Part shown: positions 54,772-63,354 of the stretch, piece by piece
Numbering within the stretch: the stretch's first letter is position 1
How the letters are laid out: each line of letters starts with the position of its first letter
Origin: Thiorhodovibrio litoralis
GTDB taxonomy: Bacteria > Pseudomonadota > Gammaproteobacteria > Chromatiales > Chromatiaceae
Length of the DNA: 64,000 nucleotides
Direction: 5' to 3'
NCBI RefSeq assembly: GCF_033954455.1
Contig: NZ_CP121473.1
Location: 3,458,501-3,522,500 of the forward strand
Position numbers and translations under genes: made by a program
The notes under the pieces: model-generated
The model's database searches: none
What the model saw: the letters and a program-made list of their open reading frames with translations, nothing else
Told to the model about the DNA's origin: nothing

Positions 54772-56880
54772 TCAGACCTGCGGCTCGCGCGCCAACACCC
54801 GTTCGAAATCCTGACGCCCGGCGGGCTTGATCAGCTGGTCATCAAACAGTCGGGCGGCCTCGGGTTGCTCGACCAGGCTGTAGCCGGACAGGGCCACCAG
54901 CTGGAGCTGGGCGCGCCGCGGCGAGTCGGCAAGCTGCCGGGCCAGGTCGAGTCCGTCCATGTCGGGCAGGCCGACATCGAGAAAGACGATCTCGGGTTCA
55001 TGCTCGCCAATGCACGCCAGGGCTTGGGCAGCGGTGGCGGCGGTGAGGACCTGATGGCCGAGCGCCCGCAGCAAGCTGGCGGTGGCGTCAAGGATCTCCG
55101 GCTCGTCATCGACCAGCAGTACGCGACGGGACGGCGTCGTCCGGGTCTCGGATGCGGGCGCACGCGCCTGAGGCTGGCTCGGAGAGCAGTTAGCGGTGTG
55201 GGTCTGACAGCCGTTATCGTCGGGGCCGGACGCAGCTCCTGAGTCCGCAGGCCCATCGGCGAGCGGCAGCCAGACGCGGAAGGTGGCGCCCTGCCCTACC
55301 CCGGCGCTGTGCGCTTCGACGCGGCCCTGGTGCAGTTCCACCAGTTGCCGCACCAGCCCGAGACCAATACCGAGACCGCTTTCGCGGCCGACACGGTCTT
55401 CGGCAACACGGCTGAAGGCATCGAATAGCCAGGGTTGGTCCTCGGCGGCGATGCCCTGGCCGCTGTCACTGAGGCTGAGACAGGCCTTGCCGGCCTCCTG
55501 GGTCACCTCAAGACGAATCCGGCCGCCAGGCTCGGTGTATTTGATGGCGTTGTCGAGCAGGTTGGTGATGACTTGCACCAGACGGGTGGCGTCGCCCTGA
55601 ACCCAGAGCGGTTGCTCAGGCAGCTCGATCTCCAGGCGATGGGCGCGCTCGGTCAGGGCCGGGGTCAGGGCTTCAATGGCTTCGCGCGTCAGGGCGCCGA
55701 GGTCTTCGCGCTGCGGACGCAAGACAATAGCGCCGCGGCTGATGCGCGCGGCATCAAGCAGATCTTGCACCAGGCGCTCGAGATGGCGCGTCTGGCGGTC
55801 GATACGGGCGATGCCTTGCAGGTAGCTGGACAGGTCGTCGGGTTGGGGGGTCAGGGCCAGAGCGTCCAGGGTGCTGCGCACCGGCGCGAGCGGGTTGCGC
55901 AATTCATGGCCGAGCAGGGCGAGAAAGGCGTTCTTGCGCTGATCGGCTTCGGCCAGGCGGGCGGTGGTCGCACGCAGGTTGTCTTCCAGCACTTGGCGCT
56001 CGGTCACGTCCACCACTAGCGAGAGCACGGAGACCAGTTGGCGATCGCTGTCTTGATCTTGGGCGCTCATAAGGGCGGAGTTGTACCACTCGCACCAGAT
56101 CATCTGCCCGTCGGCGCGGAGGTTGCGCACCGGCACGCGGTTGTGCTCGAACTCGCCACGAAAGAGCGCCTCGCTGACGCGGTGCATGTGATCCCGGTCG
56201 GCGTGGTGAATCAGGCCGAGCTCCTCGAAGGTCTGCCCCAGCACGTGCTGTTCACTCCAACCAAAGATGCGCTCGGCGGCTGGGGACCAGCCGAGCAGTC
56301 GGCCTTTGTGGTTCCATTCCATGGAGGCCACGGGGCTGTTGTCCATGTGGCGCTTGAGGCGGCCGAGGGTTTCGCGGTAGCGCTGCTCGGCCAGGCGCGA
56401 GGCGGTGCAGTCGGTGAAGCTGGCCACCACGCCGGCGATGGCCTCGGTGGCGGTGCGGTAGGGGCGCAGGTGCAGGGAGAACCAATGTCCGTTGTCGGCA
56501 GCGATCTCGCGCGCGGCGGGAGAACGGCCGGCCAGCACGGCGTGGGCGTCGGCGAGCAGTCCGGCGCTGTCGAAGTGCGTTTGGAGTGCGGTGATGGGTT
56601 GCCCCATGGCCGTTGGGCCAAGCTCGAAAAGCGCCGCGCTGGCGGGCGTGAAGCGGCGCAGGCGCAGCTCGGGGTCGAGCAACAGGGTGGCGACATCGCT
56701 GCTGAACAGCAGGTTGTTCAGGTCGTTGTTGACGGACTCGAGGTCACGGACTTTGTCCTGCAGCGCTTGGTTGAGGCGGTTCAGCGCGCGGCTGTCGGCG
56801 GCCAGGGTCTTGGGCTTGGCGTGTTTGGTCATTTCCTTATTGACGAATCGCATCCTCCAGGCGCGAATTGCACCGATCAT
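54772..56880 (-). CDS. Hybrid sensor histidine kinase, PAS-PAS-HK-REC
   Basis: A protein of up to 702 residues, cytoplasmic. The first PAS is at about 60-165 (LLLDPELRLRRFTPASAALFEL, CheR-associated style) and the second at about 175-295 (SMEWNHKGRLLGWSPAAERIFGW). HisKA (LALLGHELRNPLAPVRSTLD) and HATPase (NLLDNAIKYTEPGGRI, GLGIGLGLVRQLVELH) follow. A C-terminal receiver is at about 580-695 (VLLVDDEPEILDATAS, VFLDVGLPDMDG). The coiled start (RALNRLNQALQDKVRDLESVNNDLNNLL) fits a PAS linker of chemotaxis-type kinases. Start choice between 56880, 56850 and 56832 is uncertain. Confidence 0.9.
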   Translation of the reverse strand: MIGAIRAWRMRFVNKEMTKHAKPKTLAADSRALNRLNQALQDKVRDLESVNNDLNNLLFSSDVATLLLDPELRLRRFTPASAALFELGPTAMGQPITALQTHFDSAGLLADAHAVLAGRSPAAREIAADNGHWFSLHLRPYRTATEAIAGVVASFTDCTASRLAEQRYRETLGRLKRHMDNSPVASMEWNHKGRLLGWSPAAERIFGWSEQHVLGQTFEELGLIHHADRDHMHRVSEALFRGEFEHNRVPVRNLRADGQMIWCEWYNSALMSAQDQDSDRQLVSVLSLVVDVTERQVLEDNLRATTARLAEADQRKNAFLALLGHELRNPLAPVRSTLDALALTPQPDDLSSYLQGIARIDRQTRHLERLVQDLLDAARISRGAIVLRPQREDLGALTREAIEALTPALTERAHRLEIELPEQPLWVQGDATRLVQVITNLLDNAIKYTEPGGRIRLEVTQEAGKACLSLSDSGQGIAAEDQPWLFDAFSRVAEDRVGRESGLGIGLGLVRQLVELHQGRVEAHSAGVGQGATFRVWLPLADGPADSGAASGPDDNGCQTHTANCSPSQPQARAPASETRTTPSRRVLLVDDEPEILDATASLLRALGHQVLTAATAAQALACIGEHEPEIVFLDVGLPDMDGLDLARQLADSPRRAQLQLVALSGYSLVEQPEAARLFDDQLIKPAGRQDFERVLAREPQV

Positions 56881-57011
56881 GCCGCGCCGTTAGATTCCGC
56901 TCGACGGGATGATTCCCTTGGCACTCGATGGCCGGGAATTATCTTCTTTCGCCCAGACCGACGCAACCTCGACGGTGCGGTGCAGCGCGGCACGCCTCAC
57001 AGGATTCTTGG

Positions 57012-57227
57012 CTGAGTATCGGCGAGCGTTATGTCTTCGACTCAGGCTGCCTTCGCTGCCATGGGGAACTCGAAGACGTCCGGGGCAACCAGCCGGCATT
57101 CGTTGCCCATCGCCCGCATTTTTTTGGCGAGATCGATCGCAAGTGCGTCAGCTGCCACGAACATGTCGGACACCATGACCTGACCGGAAACCTGGCGCGA
57201 TCCAACGATTCAGGAGCCACCCAATGA
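57012..57227 (+). pseudogene. C-terminal fragment of a multiheme cytochrome c (NapC/NrfH-like)
   Basis: The frame reads ERYVFDSGCLRCHGELEDVRG, AHRPHFFGEIDRK and CVSCHEHVGHHDLTG, with two CxxCH heme sites and the terminal histidine motif of membrane tetraheme cytochromes. The N-terminal membrane anchor and earlier hemes are missing. Its stop overlaps the next gene's ATG by 4 bp, the remains of an operon. Confidence 0.7.
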
Positions 57228-57492
57228 AGCCATCCGTCAACCTTTCCCGTCTCCCGACACTGCTCATGCTACTGGCATTGGCCTCGATCGGCGCGGCCTT
57301 TGGCCAAGACAACAGTGAGCCGGGAGAACCGGCGGAGCCAAGCAGCCCTGCGGAGACCCGAGCACCTTCATCAGGCTCTGCCTCGCCCGGCGAGCAAAGC
57401 GCATCCTATTCTCTTGGCGACATCAATCAGCTTCAGTCGATCGTCATCGACCGCGGTCTGACCGCACTCGGTAAGTCGTGCGTCGACTGCCA
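57224..57492 (+). pseudogene. 5' part of a secreted c-type cytochrome gene
   Basis: The start has a signal peptide (LLMLLALASIGAAFGQ) and a Ser/Pro/Glu-rich linker. It reaches a single heme site, LTALGKSCVDCHLGD. From about 57440 the opposite strand is the 3' end of a haloalkane dehalogenase relic, so the cytochrome gene is cut at or just after the heme motif. The remaining open frame to 57829 is antisense sequence, not cytochrome. Confidence 0.65.
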
Positions 57493-58179
57493 CCTCGGCG
57501 ACAAAATGCCCGCAGCCGTGCAATTCCCGGGTGGTGCTCTTGGCGAACGCCGCCTGCCAAACCCGCAGCTGATCGCGGCGAAAGGCAAGGTCTTTGCGTC
57601 CCCACAACAGCAGGGCGGGCTTTGTCGCGAAAGCGCCGCGCTGATTCCAGATCTCGGCCAACCAGTCGCGGACCCCAGTGATTTGACCTGGCAATGCGGC
57701 ACTGGCCAGCACCAGCTGTTTAGCACGACAAAACCGCAGACGCGATCCGGCATCAGGCGCGCCGCGCTGAGCGCGATGGGTCCGCCCCAATCCGAAAAGA
57801 TAAGCACCATGCCATCGAGCGCCAAATGATCCAGCAACGCGGCGAAGTTCCGCGCATGCACGCGAGGATGGTCGCCGCCCGGGTCGGCGCCGCGCTGCGA
57901 AAGCCCAAAGCCGAGGTGGTCCAAGGCGATGCAGCGGTAGCGGTCGCGCAATGCGAGGATCGGCCCGCGATACTCGAACGACCAAGACGGGTTGCCATGC
58001 ACGAAGACCAGAGGCGTGCCCTGCCCTTCATCGATGTAGTGAATCCACCCGCGCGGGGTCTCGAACCAGCGAGACGCAAAAGGATACAGCCGGTCAGAGA
58101 CCCAGGCGGGCCGGTCTGTCCGCGCGATAACGTGCGACGAAGACATACCGCGTGCGGTCCGAGAGATGGCCATGCTCAA
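57440..58179 (-). pseudogene. Haloalkane dehalogenase-like gene with cap deletion and frameshift
   Basis: The 5' part is a good alpha/beta-hydrolase: ETPRGWIHYIDEGQGTPLVFVHGNPSWSFEYR, LDHLGFGLSQRG and MVLIFSDWGGPIALSAA (nucleophile Asp in SDWGG). After FVVLNSWCWPV the frame shifts near 57690. The C-terminal piece follows in another frame (ATKPALLLWGRKDLAFR, GCGHFVAEVAVD with the catalytic His). About 80 residues of cap domain are missing between them. It is inactive as it stands. Confidence 0.8.
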
Positions 58180-58504
58180 TCAGTAAAGATCCTGTCATGT
58201 TAAATCCGCTGATGAAGACCAACATCAAGCACTTCAAACACGCGGAGTTGGAGGTCGCGCGGATCTGGCTGGCCGACGCGTCCTAGGGGCGACCTAATGA
58301 GCCTGTTGCGCTCGCGGCCGCGGCCGCGGCCGCAGTGATCGCCGCCTCCATAGCCATCTCGAGACTCGCATGCTATATCACCTTCTGAAAACCATCCATC
58401 TTCTCGGCGTTGTGCTCTTGGTCGCGATCTGATTGATGATTGCGAAGCCAGCCGGGCGGGCGACCTCGGACGTCAGCACTGCAGACTGATTCAGTTCACG
58501 GCGG
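58180..58504 (+). pseudogene. Relics including a DUF2269-like start
   Basis: At 58370-58432 a frame reads MLYHLLKTIHLLGVVLLVAI-stop, the first helix of DUF2269-type membrane proteins. A GGCCGC run lies at about 58311-58335. A further micro-ORF at 58212 has no recognisable identity. No intact gene is seen. Confidence 0.55.
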
Positions 58505-59050
58505 TCAATTCAACTGTTCGATCACACCGCAGGCAATGCGCGGTCCGGCCGCGCCGGCGGGTTGGGACTGGTAATCATCCGGGCCCTGGTGAACGACCAC
58601 CGCCGCGCCGTCGTCATCAAAGATTTGCGTGTCCATGTCCGAGACACGGGTCATCACCTCGAGATTCAACCGGCCGTTGTCCGGCACGTGAATATTGGGC
58701 ATATCGCCAAGGTGCGGTCCGGCTTCGCGAAGATAGCCGTGTGCATTCAGTGTCTCGCTGGTGAGATGACCACCAGCGGATTTGAACGGCGGCTCACACA
58801 CACCCGTTTCATGAAGATGAAAGGCATGCACGCCGCTCGGCAGGCCGTCAAGCTTTGCGTAAAGCAGTACCCCATTCGGAGTCTCGGCCATGGTGATTTC
58901 TCCGACCTTGCTGCCGTCGCGATCTTGCAGTTGGGTTTCGCCCAAGGTGGCTGCGGCGCCGGCCGGAAGGCTGAGCATCAGTCCAAGGCAGGTCGCGGGA
59001 AAGACAAGCCATGCATAGCGACGAAAAGATGTGGAATGTGTGTGAGGCAT
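58505..59050 (-). CDS. sodC: Periplasmic Cu/Zn superoxide dismutase
   Basis: A 181-residue exported enzyme that converts superoxide to oxygen and hydrogen peroxide. The signal peptide is at residues 1-33 (LVFPATCLGLMLSLPAGAAA). Copper/zinc ligands are in HAFHLHETGVCEPPFKSAGGH, NAHGYLREAGPHLGDMPNI and AVVVHQGPDDY. The disulfide cysteines are in GVCEPP and RIACGVI. Length fits the bacterial monomeric or dimeric class. The start has AAGGAGACTCACTC upstream. It stands alone, downstream of decayed genes. Confidence 0.93.
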   Translation of the reverse strand: MPHTHSTSFRRYAWLVFPATCLGLMLSLPAGAAATLGETQLQDRDGSKVGEITMAETPNGVLLYAKLDGLPSGVHAFHLHETGVCEPPFKSAGGHLTSETLNAHGYLREAGPHLGDMPNIHVPDNGRLNLEVMTRVSDMDTQIFDDDGAAVVVHQGPDDYQSQPAGAAGPRIACGVIEQLN

Positions 59051-59739
59051 GAGTGAGTCTCCTTAATGCTGGGTTGATGGACTTGCAGGAATCTCTGAAA
59101 GAAACATGCTCTGCGAGTCGCGCCCGTGCAGCCCTCGCGCGCATGTCGTCTGGCCAAGCAAACAGGATGCCGATCCCGATGATGCTGCGGTGCGTTCCAA
59201 GCTTCTCCTGCGCGAAGACGCATTCCGCGCTGCGACGGCCGGCGGTGTCGCCGATCTGGCCGAGCTCGCGCAGGTGCGGGCGCCCGCCGAACGGGCGCCC
59301 GCCGAATGTTAAAGCAAACAGGATGCCAAGCATCGTTACCCGCATTTTCGCGCGCATCGCAGCGACCTACATCCATTCCCATGCGGCCTCCCCGCGCCTT
59401 ACTGGTGTTCTTCCGGGTGTTTTGGACCATGACTGGGGTATTTGCACCCAAGCCCCTGGGGGGGGGCAGCGTCTCCGGCCTGCGCAGCCGGTGGAAACAA
59501 CGCTTGCCAATCGGCGAGACCCGCATAACGTCCAAGCAGCACGCAACGTTGGACTGCGAACCTCTAGCCAAACCCGATAGACCCGGCAAAGTGAATAACT
59601 CTTTTGGAATTGGCATGGACCTGGCATCCGCATTGCTTTAGTCAAGCGAGCGTTGCAGCGGACGACTTTCGAAACCCGGTCTTCCCAAACAGCTGCTGCG
59701 CTTATTGAAAAGACTTCATTCACACCAGGAGAAACACCG
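59051..59739. other. Non-coding stretch with a 15-bp tandem repeat
   Basis: No gene is recognised on either strand. CGGGCGCCCGCCGAA is repeated in tandem at 59277-59291 and 59292-59306. A run of eight G occurs near 59460. The last 100 bases are likely the promoter region of the DUF3096 gene. Confidence 0.45.
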
Positions 59740-59883
59740 ATGTTGCACCCAATCATCCAACCCCTGATCGCCCTGATCGCCGGCATCTTGATTCTGGTCC
59801 GGCCCGCGCTGCTTAATTTCATTGTTGCGATCTATTTGATCGCCGTCGGCGTCCTTGGCTTGCTGGGCCTGGCCGGGCTCTGA
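59740..59883 (+). CDS. DUF3096 family small membrane protein
   Basis: A 47-residue hydrophobic protein with two membrane helices (LIALIAGILILV and LLNFIVAIYLIAVGVLGLLG), matching DUF3096. It is probably in the inner membrane and of unknown function, often near stress genes. I start at 59740, 9 bp after an AGGAG. The longer frame to 59653 lacks signals. Its C-terminal 11 residues are also encoded by a stub at 29450-29485. Confidence 0.85.
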   Translation: MLHPIIQPLIALIAGILILVRPALLNFIVAIYLIAVGVLGLLGLAGL

Positions 59884-59958
59884 ACAGGGCAGGCGGCATT
59901 TGGCTCAGCGCGCGGCGGCGAGCGCATGCCACGCGCTGAGTTGCGCGGGCCCGGCACA

Positions 59959-60387
59959 TCACGCCCCGGCGCCGCGCACCCGTTTGGCGTAGTCCGGCTC
60001 CGGTCCATGGGGTTGCTGGGCGGGCGGGCGCAACAGTGCCGCCATCTCCACCACGCCGAGAATGCTGGCGTCGCCCGGGTCTTGGACCACCAGGCCCGGT
60101 TGATCGATGGTGGCCAGGTGTTTGGCGACCTCATCAATCGGCGTCTGCGGTTCGCAGCGATGCGGGCGGCTCATCACGTCAGCGACCGTCAGCCGGTCGA
60201 GATCGCGCTCGGCCACCACGGCATTGACGACAATGTCGCGCGCGCTCAGCATGCCGACCAGCTGGCCGCCGTCGATGACTGGCACCAAGGCGGTGGCCCC
60301 CTGACCGAGACAGCGCGCCCCGTCGAGCAGCGGCGCGTCAGCCGCGACCGGCGTCACGTCCGAGCGCAGGGTTTGAATCACACTCAT
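59959..60387 (-). CDS. CBS-domain pair protein
   Basis: A 142-residue soluble protein made of two CBS motifs: PLLDGARCLGQGATALVPVIDGGQLVGMLSARDI (about 18-52) and TVADVMSRPHRCEPQTPIDEVAKHLAT...GLVVQD...ILGVVEMAALL (about 67-118). It is expected to bind an adenine nucleotide and signal energy state. The partner is unknown. The start is MSVIQTL at 60387. A small hypothetical gene ends 4 bp upstream, so the two are probably co-transcribed. Confidence 0.88.
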   Translation of the reverse strand: MSVIQTLRSDVTPVAADAPLLDGARCLGQGATALVPVIDGGQLVGMLSARDIVVNAVVAERDLDRLTVADVMSRPHRCEPQTPIDEVAKHLATIDQPGLVVQDPGDASILGVVEMAALLRPPAQQPHGPEPDYAKRVRGAGA

Positions 60388-60391
60388 GGCC

Positions 60392-60679
60392 TCACCCCTG
60401 TTTGGTTGGTGTCGGATGGGCTTCGGCGCCAGATCCCAGGCGCTCGAGCGCCTGCAACACGGCGGCGAGCTGCTCGCTGGCCTGGCAGGGATCATCCGCC
60501 GCCAGGTCACTGGTCATGGATTCTTCATCCGCCACCAGTTTTTCGCGCAGGTCGAGCTCCCATTGATGCAGATGGGTGATCTTGTCTTCCCGGCTCAAAT
60601 CCTCGCGCGCCAAGAGCACGTCGGGATTCGGGCAGGGCACCGCATTTGTATCGCTTTGGGTGGCGTTCATCGGCGTCAT
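60392..60679 (-). CDS. Hypothetical acidic helical protein, 95 aa
   Basis: A small soluble protein without a known domain. The centre, LSREDKITHLHQWELDLREKLVADEESM, is predicted helical and resembles short proteins found near CBS and transketolase genes in purple bacteria. The C-terminal half (SEQLAAVLQALERLG) is another helix. The start at 60679 is well supported by CGGAGGACTT. It lies between tkt (50 bp upstream) and the CBS gene (4 bp downstream) on the same strand. Confidence 0.65.
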   Translation of the reverse strand: MTPMNATQSDTNAVPCPNPDVLLAREDLSREDKITHLHQWELDLREKLVADEESMTSDLAADDPCQASEQLAAVLQALERLGSGAEAHPTPTKQG

Positions 60680-60729
60680 AAGTCCTCCGTTGCGTTCTGG
60701 TTGAATCGAATCTGTTGCCACGGCCACGC

Positions 60730-62643
60730 TCAGGCCGCCATCGCCAGCGCTGCGCGCTCGATGGCTTTGCCGGACAGGCGGTGGCGCTGACGCAATTGCG
60801 CCGGGGTGCCGGAGTGCGGCTCGCCGGTGACACCGAGGCGAAACACCCGTGTCTCGCGCCCGACCCGGGCGGCCACGGCATCACCGAGCCCGCCATTGAG
60901 ATGATGATCTTCCACCACCAGCAGGCCACCGGTTTCGCGCCCGGCGCGCAGCAGGGTCTCCACATCCAGGGGCTCGATCGAATAGGCGTCGATCACCCGG
61001 GTGGGCACTCCGCTCTCCAGCAGTTGCACATGCGCATCCAGGGCCTCGGAGACAGCCACGCCCGCGGCCACCAGAGTCAGGCGATCCTGATCGGAGGCGA
61101 TCAAGGTCTTGCTGCCACCGATGGGAAAAGCCTCCTCGGACTCATAGAGCACCGGGGTCTTGCCGCGGGTGGTGCGCAGGTAGGTCAGGCCGGGTTGCTC
61201 CAGGGCTTGCTCGGTGAGCCGCTCGGCGCTGACGGCATCACTCGGATAGAGCACTGTTGCACCGTCGAGGGCGCGGAACATGGCGATGTCCTCCAGTCCC
61301 ATCTGCGAGGCGCCGTCCTCGCCGATACTCACGCCGGCATGGCTGCCGACCACCAGCAGATGCGGCGGGCGCGAATGCGCGGCCATGCGCAGAAAATCAT
61401 AGCCGCGACTGAGAAAGGCGGCGAAGCTCGACACGCAGGGCCGCTTGCCACTAACAGCCAAGCCCAGGGCGGTGCCGATCATGTTCTGTTCGGCGATGCC
61501 GGCGTCGATGAACCGGTCTGGATGCTGCGCGGCGAATGCCTGGGTCTTGGTCGAATGGCGCACGTCGCCATCCAGTACGATCAGGTCTTCGCGCCGCGCA
61601 CCGGCGCGCGCTAGTGCGCTGCCGAATCCGCTGCGCGTCGCCGCCAGCTCGCCACGTCGTTCGGGCTGTGGTGATGCCGGCTGCACAGGGGGCATAACCG
61701 CGGCCGGAGCCAGCGCAGGTGGTGGCGACACCGGCACCCGCCGCGGCGTGATCTGAATGCCCTGGGCAGGCGCCTGGATTTCGTTGAGCGCGGCCTCGCA
61801 TTCCTCGGCCGATAGCGCCTTGCCGTGCCAACCATCGGCACCGGCGAGGAATGACACCCCCTGGCCTTTGACGGTGCGGGCGATCAAGGCCCGTGGCTGT
61901 TCCTCATCCACAGGACTCAAGGTCCGCACAATGGCATCAAGGTCATGACCGTCGATGACCTCGGCTGACCAGCCGAAGGCGCGAAACCGCTCGGCCAGCC
62001 GATCCGGTTCATTGGCCGTTGGTGAGGGGCCGCTTTGTTGCAGCCCGTTGGCATCGACCAGGGCGGTGATGGCGCCCAGGCGCTGGGCGGCGGCGAACTG
62101 GGCGCTTTCCCACACCGAACCTTCGCTGCATTCGCCGTCGCCCAGCAGGCAATAGAGCCTGGCGTCGATGCCGTCGAAGCGGTTGGCCAGGGCCATGCCA
62201 TTGATGATGGACAGTCCCTGGCCGAGGGATCCCGTGAGAGCAGGCACCCAGGGATTACGCGGAGATGGGTGCCCCTCGAGCGTGCTGTCGAGCTGGCGCA
62301 AGGTTTCCGGGGACTCATCGAGGGCGCCGGCTTCGTGCAAGGCGGCCCAGAGAATCGGCGCCGCATGCCCCTTGGAGAGCAGAAAGCGGTCCTGATCACG
62401 TCCGCCGGGGTCGCTGGGGTCCCAGCGCATGCGCTGGAAGAAGAGCGCGCTGACCAATTCCGCCGCCGAGAGCGCGGAAGTGGGATGGCCGGAACCCGCC
62501 GTTGTCGTCATGCGCAGCACATGGGCGCGCAAGCGCGCGGCGGTGGCGGAAAGCGCCGGATCGACGACCGCGTCGGGCCGCGCGGACGCGGTCTCCGGCG
62601 CAGCATCTCGACCGGGATCGTTGGAAGCGTGCGGGTCTGTCAT
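60730..62643 (-). CDS. tkt: Transketolase, split-type halves joined by a Pro/Ala linker
   Basis: A 637-residue thiamine-diphosphate enzyme of the pentose-phosphate and Calvin cycles. The N-terminal half (1-285) binds cofactor (HVLRMTTTAGSGHPTSALSAAELV, DRFLLSKGHAAPILWAAL, LLGDGECSEGSVWESA). The C-terminal half (about 315-637) holds the pyrimidine part (DAGIAEQNMIGTALGLAV, GSHAGVSIGEDGASQMGLEDIAMF). The linker at about 290-315 is rich in Pro and Ala. The sequence style matches two-gene transketolases, fused here into one. A CBS protein and a small gene follow on the same strand. Confidence 0.9.
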   Translation of the reverse strand: MTDPHASNDPGRDAAPETASARPDAVVDPALSATAARLRAHVLRMTTTAGSGHPTSALSAAELVSALFFQRMRWDPSDPGGRDQDRFLLSKGHAAPILWAALHEAGALDESPETLRQLDSTLEGHPSPRNPWVPALTGSLGQGLSIINGMALANRFDGIDARLYCLLGDGECSEGSVWESAQFAAAQRLGAITALVDANGLQQSGPSPTANEPDRLAERFRAFGWSAEVIDGHDLDAIVRTLSPVDEEQPRALIARTVKGQGVSFLAGADGWHGKALSAEECEAALNEIQAPAQGIQITPRRVPVSPPPALAPAAVMPPVQPASPQPERRGELAATRSGFGSALARAGARREDLIVLDGDVRHSTKTQAFAAQHPDRFIDAGIAEQNMIGTALGLAVSGKRPCVSSFAAFLSRGYDFLRMAAHSRPPHLLVVGSHAGVSIGEDGASQMGLEDIAMFRALDGATVLYPSDAVSAERLTEQALEQPGLTYLRTTRGKTPVLYESEEAFPIGGSKTLIASDQDRLTLVAAGVAVSEALDAHVQLLESGVPTRVIDAYSIEPLDVETLLRAGRETGGLLVVEDHHLNGGLGDAVAARVGRETRVFRLGVTGEPHSGTPAQLRQRHRLSGKAIERAALAMAA

Positions 62644-62801
62644 AACTCCTCCGTCTTGCGATGGCGCCGATTGACGCCCTCGTTGAAACCCTCCACCTAA
62701 GGCAGGTCTACCTCAGGCAGGTCTGCGGCAATCACGAGCTCGCCGTTCGCCAGCGCATCGTGACCGTGGGACTGGGGCACTGGACTGAGTGGGCCATCCG
62801 C

Positions 62802-63167
62802 TCAGCGGGCGACACCAAAACCCTCATCCTGGGTGTAGGGCGGAATCGGCAGGCCGGCGATCTGAAGCCCCTGGAGGACTGGGCCTTGGGGGAACAATCG
62901 GCGCAGATGACGACGCCCGCCCTGCTCGGCGAATTCGACGTCGAGGTGATCGGAGAGGTCACGACCGCTGCCTGGCATACCATGTTCGAGATAATGGTCG
63001 CGCAATATCGCGATCACCTGCCAGTGCGCATCGCTCATCCCGATACCCAGTGACTCGGCAATGCGATGACCCTCCTCGGGGGTCCAGTCTTCGAGTTCAA
63101 TCTGCCGGTCGGGGCGGCGGGGGCTTGAAGTATCAGGGTTGTCGATGATCTTTCCCGTGTCTGACAT
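62802..63167 (-). CDS. DsrC/TusE-family protein lacking both C-terminal cysteines
   Basis: A 121-residue protein of the TusE/DsrC/DsvC family: LEDWTPEEGHRIAESLGIGMSDAHWQVIAILRDHYLEHG, then GGRRHLRRLFPQGPVLQGLQIAGLPIPPYTQDEGFGV. True DsrC carries two C-terminal cysteines that shuttle sulfur. Here the equivalent positions are not cysteine (GLQIAGLP and PPYTQD), so sulfur transfer is not expected. A regulatory or competing role is possible. The start has AGAGGAAATGGATC upstream. It is not adjacent to dsr or tus genes in the window. Confidence 0.88.
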   Translation of the reverse strand: MSDTGKIIDNPDTSSPRRPDRQIELEDWTPEEGHRIAESLGIGMSDAHWQVIAILRDHYLEHGMPGSGRDLSDHLDVEFAEQGGRRHLRRLFPQGPVLQGLQIAGLPIPPYTQDEGFGVAR

Positions 63168-63313
63168 GATCCATTTCCTCTTTTTGCTTCATAAACGGGG
63201 TTGAGGAAGCAACCGCTGTGCCGATCCCGATGCGCTAGGGGCGAACCCCCGCCATCTCGCGCGCGAACAGGCGCTCCGCGCCGCCTCGGTCGGCGCGTCG
63301 CCGAGCCATCACA

Positions 63314-63347
63314 GGGGGATTTCCACCGCCGCCGGTGGAAATCCCCC
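63314..63347. terminator. Perfect 14-bp hairpin between convergently oriented signals
   Basis: GGGGGATTTCCACC and GGTGGAAATCCCCC flank a 6-base loop. It lies 8 bp downstream of the stop of the YihY-type gene on the minus strand and upstream of the DsrC-like gene. It lacks a T-run, so Rho-independent termination is uncertain. A regulator site or RNA-stabilising hairpin is an alternative. Confidence 0.5.
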
Positions 63348-63354
63348 GGACGCT

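Noticed and set aside
57492-57829. C-terminal extension of the secreted cytochrome
   Set aside because: The DNA is the antisense of the dehalogenase relic and has no further heme motif.
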